Source: Rhizobium sp. Root1220 (GTDB taxonomy: Bacteria; Pseudomonadota; Alphaproteobacteria; Rhizobiales; Rhizobiaceae). Taken from it: 64,000 nt of DNA. Below, in pieces: positions 53,208 through 62,083 of this stretch. Below the pieces are notes generated by a model that was given only the letters and a program-made list of their open reading frames with translations, did no database searches and was not told where the DNA came from. Positions within the stretch are counted from its first letter, which is position 1, and each line of letters starts with the position of its first letter. The position numbers were made by a program, and so were the translations under genes. The DNA is taken from the NCBI RefSeq assembly GCF_001426265.1, contig NZ_LMDG01000033.1, forward strand, positions 310,001 through 374,000, read 5' to 3'.

Positions 53208-54389
53208 CTACAAAGATTCACCTGCGGCAAAGCCGGAAGCCCAGGCCCACTGAAAATTATAACCGCCGAGCCAGCCGGTCACGTCGACGCACTCGCCGAT
53301 GAAATAGAGGCCGGGCACGTGTTTCGCCGCCATCGTGCGGGAATCGAGCGCAGCGGTGTCCACGCCGCCGAGTGTCACTTCCGCGGTGCGGTAGCCTTCG
53401 GAACCAGATGGCCTGATCGTCCAGTTCTGCACGGCGTTGGCCAACCGCAACAGAACCTTGTCCGAAAGGTCCGCCATGTGACCGGTGATCCGCTCGCGCT
53501 CGGTAAGATACTGGGCAAGCCGCTTGGGCAATATCTCGCCAAGGGCGGTCTGCGCCGATTGCCGGCCGTTGGCCCGTCTTGCCTTTTTGAGGTGTCCCAA
53601 AAGGTCGATGTCCGGCTCGATATCCAGCGTGATATCGTCGCCCTCGCGCCAATAAGAAGAAATCTGCAGAATAGCGGGGCCGCTCAGACCGCGGTGGGTG
53701 AAAAGCAGCGCTTCACGAAACGCTGCCTTGCCGTTGCGGATTTCCGCGGGAACGGCAATGCCGGACAGTTCGGAAAGACTTTCGAGCATGGCCTGATCCA
53801 CCGTCAGCGGCACCAGGCCCGGTCGTGTTTCGATCAGCGGCAAGCCAAATTGCTCCGCGATCCGATAGGCGAAGCCCGTGGCGCCCATCTTGGGAATGGA
53901 CTTGCCGCCGCTGGCAATCACCAGCGAGCGACATTCGTAGGCGCCTTCGGAAGTCGAAACGTGAAAGCCCGCCTCCGTTTTCTCCACGCCGGCAATCTCG
54001 GTTCTCACGTGTAGAGACGCACCCGCCGCCTGCATCTCGTCAAGCAGCATCCGGATGATCTGCTTGGCACTGTCGTCACAAAAGAGTTGTCCGAGGGTTT
54101 TCTCATGCCAGGCGATCTTGTGCCGATCGACCATGGCAATGAAGTCGGACGGCGTAAATCGCGCCAGCGCCGACTTGCAGAAATGCGGATTGGTCGAGAG
54201 AAAGTTCTTCGGACCCGCGTGGATGTTGGTGAAGTTGCAGCGCCCACCGCCGGAGATGCGGATCTTTTCACCGGGCATCTTTGCATGATCCAGCAAGATC
54301 ACCGAGCGGCCGCGCTGGGCGGCACGAATGGCGCACATCATGCCTGCGGCGCCCGCGCCGATGACGATCACATCGCTTTTCCGCTGCAA
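53208..54389 (-). CDS. HI0933/YhiN-family flavoprotein
   Basis: FAD-binding oxidoreductase-like protein of 393 residues. It starts with the dinucleotide fold VIVIGAGAAGMMCAIRAAQRG and carries HI0933 signatures GGGRCNFTN, ISGG and CVDVTGWLGGYNFQWAWASGFAAG at the end. YhiN-type proteins are of unknown function though structurally solved. It is divergent from the glutamine-synthetase-like gene. Confidence 0.9.
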   Translation of the reverse strand: MQRKSDVIVIGAGAAGMMCAIRAAQRGRSVILLDHAKMPGEKIRISGGGRCNFTNIHAGPKNFLSTNPHFCKSALARFTPSDFIAMVDRHKIAWHEKTLGQLFCDDSAKQIIRMLLDEMQAAGASLHVRTEIAGVEKTEAGFHVSTSEGAYECRSLVIASGGKSIPKMGATGFAYRIAEQFGLPLIETRPGLVPLTVDQAMLESLSELSGIAVPAEIRNGKAAFREALLFTHRGLSGPAILQISSYWREGDDITLDIEPDIDLLGHLKKARRANGRQSAQTALGEILPKRLAQYLTERERITGHMADLSDKVLLRLANAVQNWTIRPSGSEGYRTAEVTLGGVDTAALDSRTMAAKHVPGLYFIGECVDVTGWLGGYNFQWAWASGFAAGESL

Positions 54390-54515
54390 ATTCGTTTCCC
54401 TTGTCGAAAGGCGTCTTCTTTTTCCATCAGTGAGCGAAAGTCAACGTGGCCTCCCCCTCGCCAATTGCCAAACTCTGGCTATTATGCCTTCAAGATCAAC
54501 GCAAACCGGTGTGTC

Positions 54516-55952
54516 ATGTCCCCAAAAAAGACGACGCTGAAACCTGCCAAGAACGTGCCTGCCTCGAAGAATAGACCCCCGGACCCCGGATCTCTGCGCG
54601 GCGTGGCAAACTGGAAGGAAGCAGCACAGTTCTTGCGGGCACGCGGCATCGAAGATATCGAATGCATCACGCCTGATCTGGCTGGCGTGCCGCGCGGCAA
54701 GATGATGCCAAGTTCCAAGTTCACGTCGAATACGTCGCTGGCACTGCCTTCGGCGATCTATCGGCATACGATATCAGGGGAATATCCGGAGGAGACCGAA
54801 AGCTTCCGCTACGAGCCGCGCGATAGTGACCTGAAGCTCGTGCCCGATCTTTCGACGCTCTCGGTCGTGCCATGGGAAACCGATCCCACCGCACAGGTGA
54901 TCTGCGATATCGTCACCGCCGACGGCGAAGAGGTGTCCTATACGCCGCGCAACGTGTTGAAGCGGATCATGAAGCTCTATCATGACCGCGGCTGGAAGCC
55001 GATCGTGGCGCCTGAGATCGAATTCTATCTCGTGGCCAAGAACGACGATCCGGATTATCCGCTGCATCCGCCAAAGGGGCGGTCGGGCCGCTCCATTCTC
55101 GGCGGCCAGGGATATTCGATCGCCGGCATCAACGAGTTCGACGAACTGATCGACGACATCTATCATTTCTCGGAAAAGCAGGGCCTCGAGATCGATACGC
55201 TGATCCACGAGGAGGGCCCGGCGCAGCTCGAAATCAACCTACGCCATGGCAACCCGATCGAGCTCGCCGACCAGGTATTCCTGTTCAAGAGGACGATCCG
55301 AGAAGCGGCGATGAAGCACAACATCTACGCGACCTTCATGGCAAAGCCGATGCAGGGCCAGCCCGGATCTGCCATGCATATCCACCAGTCTGTCGTCAAC
55401 GAGGAGACGGGGAAGAACGTATTCTCCAATCCGGACGGATCGCCGTCGCGGGAGTTCTTCCATTTCATTGGCGGCATGCAGAAATACGTACCGAGCGCCC
55501 TCTCCATGCTGGCGCCTTATGTGAATTCGTATCGCCGCCTGACGCCGGATATGTCTTGCCCTGTCAACAATGCCTGGGGCTATGACAACCGCACGACCGC
55601 CTTCCGGGTACCGGTTTCGGATCCGCAGGCGCGGCGCGTGGAAAATCGACTGCCAAGCTCCGACGCCAATCCCTATCTGGCACTTGCCGCCTCCCTTGCT
55701 TCCGGCCTGCTCGGGATCATGAAGGAAATCGAGCCGACGGCGCCGACCGAGGACGCTGCCAACGAGGGTTCGATCGAACTGCCCCGCGGCCTGCTCGAAG
55801 CCGTTGCGTTGATGGAGGACGAGCCGGCCTTCGAAGAGGTGTTCGGCAAGGAGTTCATCGGCCTTTACGCTGGCGTCAAGCGCGGAGAATTCGAGACCTT
55901 CATGCAGGTGATCAGCCCATGGGAGCGTGAATTCCTTCTGCTCAACGTGTGA
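54516..55952 (+). CDS. puuA: Gamma-glutamylputrescine synthetase-like protein (GlnA family)
   Basis: ATP-dependent glutamine-synthetase-fold ligase of 478 residues. The core has APEIEFYLVAKN, EEGPAQLEINL, AMHIHQSVVNEETG and NNAWGYDNRTTAFRVP, plus RVENRLPSSDANPYLALAA. It is followed directly by a PuuB-like oxidase, so gamma-glutamylation of putrescine or another amine is more likely than ammonia assimilation. The ATG at 54516 has no strong ribosome site; the open frame upstream to 54087 is antisense to the HI0933 gene. The N-terminal 30 residues are basic and Pro-rich (KNVPASKNRPPDPGSL). Assignment to PuuA is inferred from context. Confidence 0.85.
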   Translation: MSPKKTTLKPAKNVPASKNRPPDPGSLRGVANWKEAAQFLRARGIEDIECITPDLAGVPRGKMMPSSKFTSNTSLALPSAIYRHTISGEYPEETESFRYEPRDSDLKLVPDLSTLSVVPWETDPTAQVICDIVTADGEEVSYTPRNVLKRIMKLYHDRGWKPIVAPEIEFYLVAKNDDPDYPLHPPKGRSGRSILGGQGYSIAGINEFDELIDDIYHFSEKQGLEIDTLIHEEGPAQLEINLRHGNPIELADQVFLFKRTIREAAMKHNIYATFMAKPMQGQPGSAMHIHQSVVNEETGKNVFSNPDGSPSREFFHFIGGMQKYVPSALSMLAPYVNSYRRLTPDMSCPVNNAWGYDNRTTAFRVPVSDPQARRVENRLPSSDANPYLALAASLASGLLGIMKEIEPTAPTEDAANEGSIELPRGLLEAVALMEDEPAFEEVFGKEFIGLYAGVKRGEFETFMQVISPWEREFLLLNV

Positions 55953-55963
55953 GGAGGCTCATC

Positions 55964-57262
55964 ATGGCATCGCAAGAGGCATGGCAGAGCCCGATTGCGC
56001 CAGGCATTTCCCTGTATCAGGAGACTGCCGGCGAGCGCCCTAGCTACCCGTCGCTCGATGGGTCGAGGACCTGTGACGTCGCCATCGTCGGCGGCGGCTA
56101 CACCGGTCTGCAGGCCGCCTACTATCTGGCCAAGGCTGGTGTTTCGGTCGTGCTCATCGAAGCCTGTCGCTTTGGCGACGGTGCTTCGGGGCGTAATGGC
56201 GGCCAACTCGGCACGGGCCAACGCTGGTGGCCGGAGGAGATGGAAGAAAAGATCGGCTACGAACGGTCTAAGGCACTCTTCGATCTGGCAGAAGCTGCCA
56301 AACGGCACCTGCTGGATTTCGCGATGGATCACCAGATCGACATCGACTTCATGCCGGGGCAGATGAACGTGTCGCACAAGGTAGGCTACCAGCGCGCCTA
56401 CCACGCGAATGCGGAGATTGCCGCATCGCGCTACGACTATCCGCACCTGCGTTTCATGGACAGGGAGGAGACGCAGCAACGCCTGGGATCGAACCGTTAC
56501 CTGTGCGGTGTTCGTGATACCGGCACCGGCCATATCCATCCGCTGAAGCTGCTGATCGGCCTTGCGCGCGTCGCGGCCAACGCCGGCGCCGGCATCTTCG
56601 AGATGACCAAGGCCACAGCCATCCGCCAGGGCGGTGGCAAAGTGACCATCGAAACGCCGCAGGGCCAGATCGTCTCAAGCAAGGCGCTGATCGCCTGCAA
56701 CGGCTATATCGGCAACCTTGAGCCGGTCACTGCGAGCCACGTCATGCCGATCAGGTCTTTCATCGGCGCCACGGCTCCAATCACCGGCCACCCGGATGTG
56801 CTGGCTGGTGGGGAAGCCGTGGCCGATTCACGTTTCGTCGTGCGCTACTTCCGCAAGACAAAGGACGGACGCCTACTGTTCGGTGGTCGCGAGGCCTATA
56901 CCGCCGACAACCCGCGCGACATAACGCAGCACATCCGCCGACAGATTGCCGAGATCTACCCCACACTTGGGAATATCGAGATCACCCACGCCTGGGGCGG
57001 ATCGGTTGGCATCACGATGCCCCGGCAGCCGTTCGTCCGCGACGTGATGCCCGGCGTGACATCGATCGGCGGCTATTCCGGGCATGGGGTGATGCTGGCG
57101 AATTACTGTGGCAAGCTCTATGCCGAAACCGTGCTTGGAAAGTCGGCGGACCTGGAGCTTTTCCGGGCACTCGATGTGCCTGCGTTTCCCGGTGGTGCGG
57201 CCATGCGCGCCCCGCTGCTTTTCCTGGCACTCTCATGGTTTGCGCTGCGCGACAGGTTTTAG
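55964..57262 (+). CDS. puuB: Gamma-glutamylputrescine oxidase-like flavoenzyme
   Basis: FAD-dependent amine oxidase of 432 residues. FAD motif VAIVGGGYTGLQAAYYLAKAGVSVVLIEA, then GRNGGQLGTGQRWWPEEMEE typical of PuuB/OrdL, and the C-terminal GYSGHGVMLANYCGKLYAE. The ATG at 55964 has GAGGAGG six bases upstream; it starts 11 bases after the ligase stop. It would oxidise gamma-glutamylputrescine to the aldehyde. A hydrophobic tail LLFLALSWFALRDRF is odd for a soluble enzyme and may be membrane-associating. Confidence 0.88.
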   Translation: MASQEAWQSPIAPGISLYQETAGERPSYPSLDGSRTCDVAIVGGGYTGLQAAYYLAKAGVSVVLIEACRFGDGASGRNGGQLGTGQRWWPEEMEEKIGYERSKALFDLAEAAKRHLLDFAMDHQIDIDFMPGQMNVSHKVGYQRAYHANAEIAASRYDYPHLRFMDREETQQRLGSNRYLCGVRDTGTGHIHPLKLLIGLARVAANAGAGIFEMTKATAIRQGGGKVTIETPQGQIVSSKALIACNGYIGNLEPVTASHVMPIRSFIGATAPITGHPDVLAGGEAVADSRFVVRYFRKTKDGRLLFGGREAYTADNPRDITQHIRRQIAEIYPTLGNIEITHAWGGSVGITMPRQPFVRDVMPGVTSIGGYSGHGVMLANYCGKLYAETVLGKSADLELFRALDVPAFPGGAAMRAPLLFLALSWFALRDRF

Positions 57263-57395
57263 TCAGATTGCGCATTTCCTCGCGCGTCAATTCGATCTAA
57301 AACCAGTTCTCGACAGATTCATTGCAGCGCACACTGGCTTTTTTAAATCGATTAGATTAAAGAGCCAACAACCAGTCTGATTGAGAGATATCCTC

Positions 57396-58871
57396 ATGAG
57401 CAGCCAAATCATCCCCGTCGAACCCTTTGACTATGTCGTCTTCGGCGGCAGTGGCGACCTTGCGGAACGCAAGCTGCTGCCGGCGCTTTACCATCGCCAG
57501 ATCGAGGGCCAGTTCACCGAACCGACCCGCGTCATCGGCGCCTCCAGAAGCGCGCTCACGCATGAAGAATATCGCAAGTTCGCGCAGGATGCCCTGAAGG
57601 AGCATCTCAAGAAGGGTGAATACGACGAAGCGGAAGTGGCAAAATTCTGCGAACGCCTGTTCTACGTGCCAGTCGACGCCCGCTCGGATGCCGGCTGGGA
57701 CCAGCTGAAGAAAATCCTCGACGAAGGCAAGGATCGCGTTCGCGCCTTCTACCTCGCCGTCGCGCCCGGTATCTTCGGCGACATCTCGCAGAAGATCCAT
57801 GAACACAAGCTGATCACCAAGACGACCCGTATCGTCGTCGAGAAGCCGATCGGCCGCGACCTTGCCTCGGCGCTGTCGCTGAATGACACGATTGGCAAAG
57901 TCTTCAAGGAAGAGCAGATCTTCCGCATCGACCACTATCTCGGCAAGGAGACGGTGCAGAACCTGATGGCTCTGCGTTTTGCCAACGCGCTCTATGAGCC
58001 GCTGTGGAACGCCGACCATATCGATCACATCCAGATCACCGTTGCGGAATCGGTCGGGCTGGAAGGACGTGCCGGGTACTATGACACGGCAGGCGCACTG
58101 CGCGACATGGTCCAGAACCATATTCTCCAGCTTCTCTGCCTTGTGGCGATGGAAGTGCCGTCCTCGATGGATTCGGAAGCGGTCCGCGACGAAAAGCTCA
58201 AGGTGCTGCGTGCACTGAAGCCCATCAACGCGTCAAACGTTGAGCTGGCCACCGTACGCGGCCAGTACCGCGCCGGTGCCTCTGCCACAGGCCCGGTCAA
58301 GGGCTACCTTGAAGAACTCGAAGGCGGCGTTTCCAACACCGAGACCTTCGTTGCGATCAAGGCCGAAATCGGCAACTGGCGCTGGGCGGGTGTTCCCTTC
58401 TACATTCGCACCGGCAAGCGTCTTGCCGGTCGCATGTCGGAGATCGTTATCACCTTCAAGCCGATCCCGCACTCGGTCTTCGACCAGTCGGCCGGGCGGA
58501 TCAACCAGAACCAGCTCATCATTCGCTTGCAGCCTGACGAAGGCGTCAAACAGTCGCTAATGATCAAGGATCCGGGTCCGGGCGGCATGCGCTTGCGCAA
58601 CGTTTCACTCGACATGAGCTTTGCCGAATCCTTCTCGGCCCGCAATCCGGATGCCTACGAGCGCCTGCTGATGGACGTCATCCGCTCCAACCAGACCCTG
58701 TTCATGCGCCGCGACGAAGTCGAGGCGGCGTGGCAGTGGGTCGATCCCATCCTCAAGGGCTGGGAAGCGACCGGCCAGAAGGTTCAAGGCTACACCGCCG
58801 GTACGTGGGGTCCGAGCCAATCGATCGCGCTCATCGAGCGTGACGGCCGCACCTGGCACGACAACCTGTAG
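57396..58871 (+). CDS. zwf: Glucose-6-phosphate 1-dehydrogenase
   Basis: NADP-dependent first enzyme of the Entner-Doudoroff and oxidative pentose phosphate routes. Signatures are VVFGGSGDLAERKLLPALYHR (N-terminal), the substrate site RIDHYLGKETVQNLMALRFAN near residue 178 and a C-terminal beta domain. Length 491 matches the rhizobial enzyme. The ATG at 57396 is preferred over a TTG at 57381 (preceding bases GAGAGATATCCTC). It is the first of three adjacent genes (zwf, pgl, edd) read in one direction. Confidence 0.97.
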   Translation: MSSQIIPVEPFDYVVFGGSGDLAERKLLPALYHRQIEGQFTEPTRVIGASRSALTHEEYRKFAQDALKEHLKKGEYDEAEVAKFCERLFYVPVDARSDAGWDQLKKILDEGKDRVRAFYLAVAPGIFGDISQKIHEHKLITKTTRIVVEKPIGRDLASALSLNDTIGKVFKEEQIFRIDHYLGKETVQNLMALRFANALYEPLWNADHIDHIQITVAESVGLEGRAGYYDTAGALRDMVQNHILQLLCLVAMEVPSSMDSEAVRDEKLKVLRALKPINASNVELATVRGQYRAGASATGPVKGYLEELEGGVSNTETFVAIKAEIGNWRWAGVPFYIRTGKRLAGRMSEIVITFKPIPHSVFDQSAGRINQNQLIIRLQPDEGVKQSLMIKDPGPGGMRLRNVSLDMSFAESFSARNPDAYERLLMDVIRSNQTLFMRRDEVEAAWQWVDPILKGWEATGQKVQGYTAGTWGPSQSIALIERDGRTWHDNL

Positions 58872-58881
58872 GATCGAAGCG

Positions 58882-59580
58882 ATGGCAGCGACCATGCATG
58901 CATTTGCCGACGCCGCGGAACTGGCTCGCAACCTTGCGGACAAGGTCGCGGCCTCCCTTTCGGCGGCTGTCGCAACGCGCGGAGCGGCTGCTATCGCCGT
59001 TTCTGGCGGATCGACTCCGAAGCTGTTCTTTCAGGAACTCTCAACGCGCGACATCGATTGGGGCAAGGTGACGATTACGCTCGTGGACGAGCGTTTCGTG
59101 CCCGCCGACAATGATCGCTCCAACCATTTGCTGGTCGCGACTAACCTGCTTCGGAACAAGGCGGCGGCGGCACGGTTCCAGCCGCTCTACCAGGCCGTGC
59201 CTTCCGTCGAGGAAGCCGCGGAAATCGCCACCGCGGCGACAAGGGCGATCGCGGACCCGTTCGACATCGTCATCCTGGGGATGGGCGGCGACGGCCACAC
59301 CGCGTCGTTCTTCCCCGGCGGAAACAACCTTCAGATCGCGCTCGATCCGAATACGCCGCGTGGTATCATCACAATGGAAGCCGACGGTGCAGGCGAACCT
59401 CGCCTGACGTTCACTTTCAGCAGCCTTCAGGACGCCAGGCTGCTGGTGCTCCACATCGAGGGCGACGGCAAGAAAGACGTGCTGGCGAAAGCCGAACGCG
59501 CCGGCGACGAGGCAGAGATGCCGATCCGCGCCGTTCTACGCCGGGCCGCTTCGCCGGTAGACATCTACTGGGCTCCTTGA
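58882..59580 (+). CDS. pgl: 6-Phosphogluconolactonase
   Basis: Hydrolyses 6-phosphogluconolactone, second step of the pathway. The 232 residues from ATG 58882 include ITLVDERFVPADNDRSNH, FDIVILGMGGDGHTASFFPG and the N-terminal AIAVSGGSTPKLFF. It starts 10 bases after the zwf stop, with AGGA upstream. It fits the Pgl (DevB) family in length and motifs. Confidence 0.96.
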   Translation: MAATMHAFADAAELARNLADKVAASLSAAVATRGAAAIAVSGGSTPKLFFQELSTRDIDWGKVTITLVDERFVPADNDRSNHLLVATNLLRNKAAAARFQPLYQAVPSVEEAAEIATAATRAIADPFDIVILGMGGDGHTASFFPGGNNLQIALDPNTPRGIITMEADGAGEPRLTFTFSSLQDARLLVLHIEGDGKKDVLAKAERAGDEAEMPIRAVLRRAASPVDIYWAP

Positions 59581-59641
59581 GCGCCATAGCGCAGGGCCGA
59601 CGAACAGACAATTGAAGACCAATACAAAGGCAGGATCTCCC

Positions 59642-61462
59642 ATGTCCGCTCACTCACGCATTGCTGCGATTACCTCCCGCATCGTCGAACGCTCGAAGCC
59701 GACGCGCGGGCTCTATCTGGAGCGCCTGCGAAATGCGGCTTCCAAGAGTGTGGCCCGCTCGACGCTCGGCTGCGCCAATCTCGCCCACGGCTTCGCAGTC
59801 TGTTCCCCCGCCGAGAAGGATGCCCTTGCGGGCGACCGCGTACCCAATCTCGGCATCATCACCTCCTATAACGACATGCTGTCGGCGCATCAGCCGTTCG
59901 AGACCTATCCGGCGATCCTGCGTGAAGCGGCGGCCGAGGCCGGCGGTATTGCGCAGGTGGCAGGTGCGGTTCCAGCCATGTGCGACGGGGTAACCCAAGG
60001 CCAGCCGGGGATGGAGCTCTCGCTCTTCTCGCGTGACCTGATCGCCATGGCTGCTGGCGTCGGACTGTCCCACAACATGTTCGACGCGGCGCTCTATCTC
60101 GGCGTCTGCGACAAGATCGTGCCGGGACTGGTTATCGCAGCTCTTTCCTTCGGCCATCTACCCGCGATCTTCGTGCCGGCCGGCCCGATGACGACGGGGT
60201 TGCCGAACGACGAGAAGTCGCGCGTCCGCCAGCTTTATGCAGAAGGCAAGGTCGGACGTGCCGAGTTGTTGGAAGCGGAATCCAAGTCCTACCACGGGCC
60301 AGGCACCTGCACCTTCTACGGCACCGCGAACTCGAACCAGATGCTGATGGAAATCATGGGCTTCCACATGCCCGGTTCCTCCTTCGTCAACCCGGGCACG
60401 CCGCTACGCGAAGCCTTCACCCGCGAAGCTGCCAAGCGCGCACTGGCGATAACGGCACAAGGCAACGAATACACGCCCGCCGGCGAAATGATCGACGAGC
60501 GATCGATCGTCAATGGCGTCGTCGGGCTGCACGCCACAGGCGGCTCCACCAACCATACGCTCCACCTGGTCGCCATGGCACGCGCCGCCGGCATCCAGCT
60601 GACATGGCAGGATATCGCCGAGCTCTCCGAAGTCGTGCCGCTGCTCGCGCGGGTCTACCCGAACGGCCTTGCGGACGTGAACCACTTCCATGCGGCCGGC
60701 GGCATGGGTTTCCTCATCAAGGAACTGCTGAAGCACGGCCTGGTGCACGAGGATGTGCGCACGGTGTTCGGCCATGGCCTTCAGGCCTACACGATCGACC
60801 CGCGCCTTGGCGAAGGCGGCACGATCGTTCGGGAGCCCGCTCCGCAGAAGAGTGTCGACCCTAAGGTGCTTGCGAGCATCGAGACGCCCTTCCAGGCGAA
60901 CGGTGGCCTGAAAATGCTGCGCGGCAATCTCGGAAAAGCAGTGATCAAGATTTCGGCCGTGAAGCCGGATCGCCATGTCATCGAAGCCCCGGCAATCGTC
61001 TTCCACAGCCAGCAGGAGCTGCAGGACGCCTTCAAGGACGGCAAATTGAACCGGGACTTCGTGGCAGTCGTCCGCTTCCAGGGACCCAAGGCGAACGGCA
61101 TGCCCGAACTGCACAAGCTCACACCGCCGCTCGGGGTGTTGCAGGACCGCGGCTTCCGCGTCGCCTTGCTGACCGACGGCCGCATGTCCGGCGCATCGGG
61201 CAAGGTTCCCGCCGCAATCCATGTGACGCCGGAAGCCGTTGACGGCGGGCCGATCGCGCGCATCAGGGACGGCGACATCATCCGCCTCGATGCGATCGCC
61301 GGCACACTGGAAGTCCTGGTCGACGCTGCCGACATGGCCGAACGCGAGCCGGTGGTCGCCGATCTCTCGGAGAACGAGTTCGGCATCGGTCGCGAGCTGT
61401 TCGCGCCGTTCCGCCGGGCAGTCGGACCATCCGACCGAGGCGCGAGCGTGCTTTTCCACTAG
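59642..61462 (+). CDS. edd: 6-Phosphogluconate dehydratase
   Basis: Fe-S-dependent dehydratase making 2-keto-3-deoxy-6-phosphogluconate. The 606 residues have the ILVD/EDD signatures CDGVTQGQPGMELSLFSRD, DKIVPG and TGSTNHTLHLVAMARAAGI-like pattern (here ATGGSTNHTLHL), and the C-terminal DGRMSGASGKVPAAIHV. The ATG at 59642 has AGGA upstream; the frame opens from 59612. It ends the zwf-pgl-edd set, and no eda gene follows in the window. Confidence 0.97.
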   Translation: MSAHSRIAAITSRIVERSKPTRGLYLERLRNAASKSVARSTLGCANLAHGFAVCSPAEKDALAGDRVPNLGIITSYNDMLSAHQPFETYPAILREAAAEAGGIAQVAGAVPAMCDGVTQGQPGMELSLFSRDLIAMAAGVGLSHNMFDAALYLGVCDKIVPGLVIAALSFGHLPAIFVPAGPMTTGLPNDEKSRVRQLYAEGKVGRAELLEAESKSYHGPGTCTFYGTANSNQMLMEIMGFHMPGSSFVNPGTPLREAFTREAAKRALAITAQGNEYTPAGEMIDERSIVNGVVGLHATGGSTNHTLHLVAMARAAGIQLTWQDIAELSEVVPLLARVYPNGLADVNHFHAAGGMGFLIKELLKHGLVHEDVRTVFGHGLQAYTIDPRLGEGGTIVREPAPQKSVDPKVLASIETPFQANGGLKMLRGNLGKAVIKISAVKPDRHVIEAPAIVFHSQQELQDAFKDGKLNRDFVAVVRFQGPKANGMPELHKLTPPLGVLQDRGFRVALLTDGRMSGASGKVPAAIHVTPEAVDGGPIARIRDGDIIRLDAIAGTLEVLVDAADMAEREPVVADLSENEFGIGRELFAPFRRAVGPSDRGASVLFH

Positions 61463-61512
61463 GTTAGGCGATCTCGGGCCTGACGACCACGAATTGACGC
61501 CAGAATTACAAA

Positions 61513-61536
61513 AACCCGCGAGCTTGCTCGCGGGTT
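61513..61536 (-). terminator. Terminator between edd and the PilZ-like gene
   Basis: A perfect 11-bp stem (AACCCGCGAGC with GCTCGCGGGTT, loop TT), followed on the minus strand by TTTTTG. It ends the PilZ-like gene (minus) and may also stop edd (plus). Confidence 0.8.
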
Positions 61537-61560
61537 CTGTCGTCTTGATGCCTGCTGAAA

Positions 61561-61971
61561 TCAGCCGCGAACGTTGAGAACGCGGTCGCGGTGCGCAGGG
61601 TGGGTGCTGTAGACAAAAATCTTGTCGAGCTCCTTGTCCGCCAACAAGCGCAGGAAGCGGACTTCTATCGTATTGTTCACGTTCACCCGCATCAGCATAC
61701 AGCCGACCTTGGTGATGCGCGCATCGGGGATGTCCAGGTAGAACTGCTTCGGCAGGCTGAATTGGGTCAGTATCGCCAGCACAGCCGTGCTCTTGGAGAT
61801 GCGGATGATATCGCAGCGCCGGGCAGCCATGTTAAGGACGCCCTTCTCCGTATACTCGATGCGCGCGGCGTTCATCGTTTCCTCCATTTTGAACCGCGTC
61901 TCGCGGTCATACATGAAGGATTCTTCGGTGTTCAGGAAATGTCCCAAAGGCAATTGGCTGGATGCAGGCAC
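61561..61971 (-). CDS. PilZ-like short conserved protein
   Basis: Cytoplasmic protein of 136 residues. The central part RRCDIIRISKSTAVLAILTQFSLPKQFYLDIPD, KVGCMLMRVN and VRFL has the strand pattern of a PilZ (c-di-GMP-binding) domain, but the RxxxR and D/NxSxxG motifs are degenerate, so binding is doubtful. Start choice: GTG at 61971 with AGGGGA upstream, or ATG at 61914 (MYDRETRFKMEETMN), 117 residues. I recall the same protein near zwf-pgl-edd in rhizobia. Confidence 0.7.
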   Translation of the reverse strand: MPASSQLPLGHFLNTEESFMYDRETRFKMEETMNAARIEYTEKGVLNMAARRCDIIRISKSTAVLAILTQFSLPKQFYLDIPDARITKVGCMLMRVNVNNTIEVRFLRLLADKELDKIFVYSTHPAHRDRVLNVRG

Positions 61972-62043
61972 GACCGTGATCCCCTAGATATGCTGTAGGG
62001 ATATTACCAATCGAACCTTTAACAGAAGGTGAGAGTCGTCTTG

Positions 62044-62071
62044 CCTTGGGCCGCTTTTGTACGGCCCAAGG
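62044..62071 (-). terminator. Hairpin after aglK
   Basis: A perfect 10-bp stem (CCTTGGGCCG with CGGCCCAAGG, loop CTTTTGTA) lies 12 bases after the aglK stop. There is no T-tract on the minus strand, so it may be a 3' stabilising hairpin rather than a true intrinsic terminator. Confidence 0.55.
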
Positions 62072-62083
62072 TGGATGGAGTTG

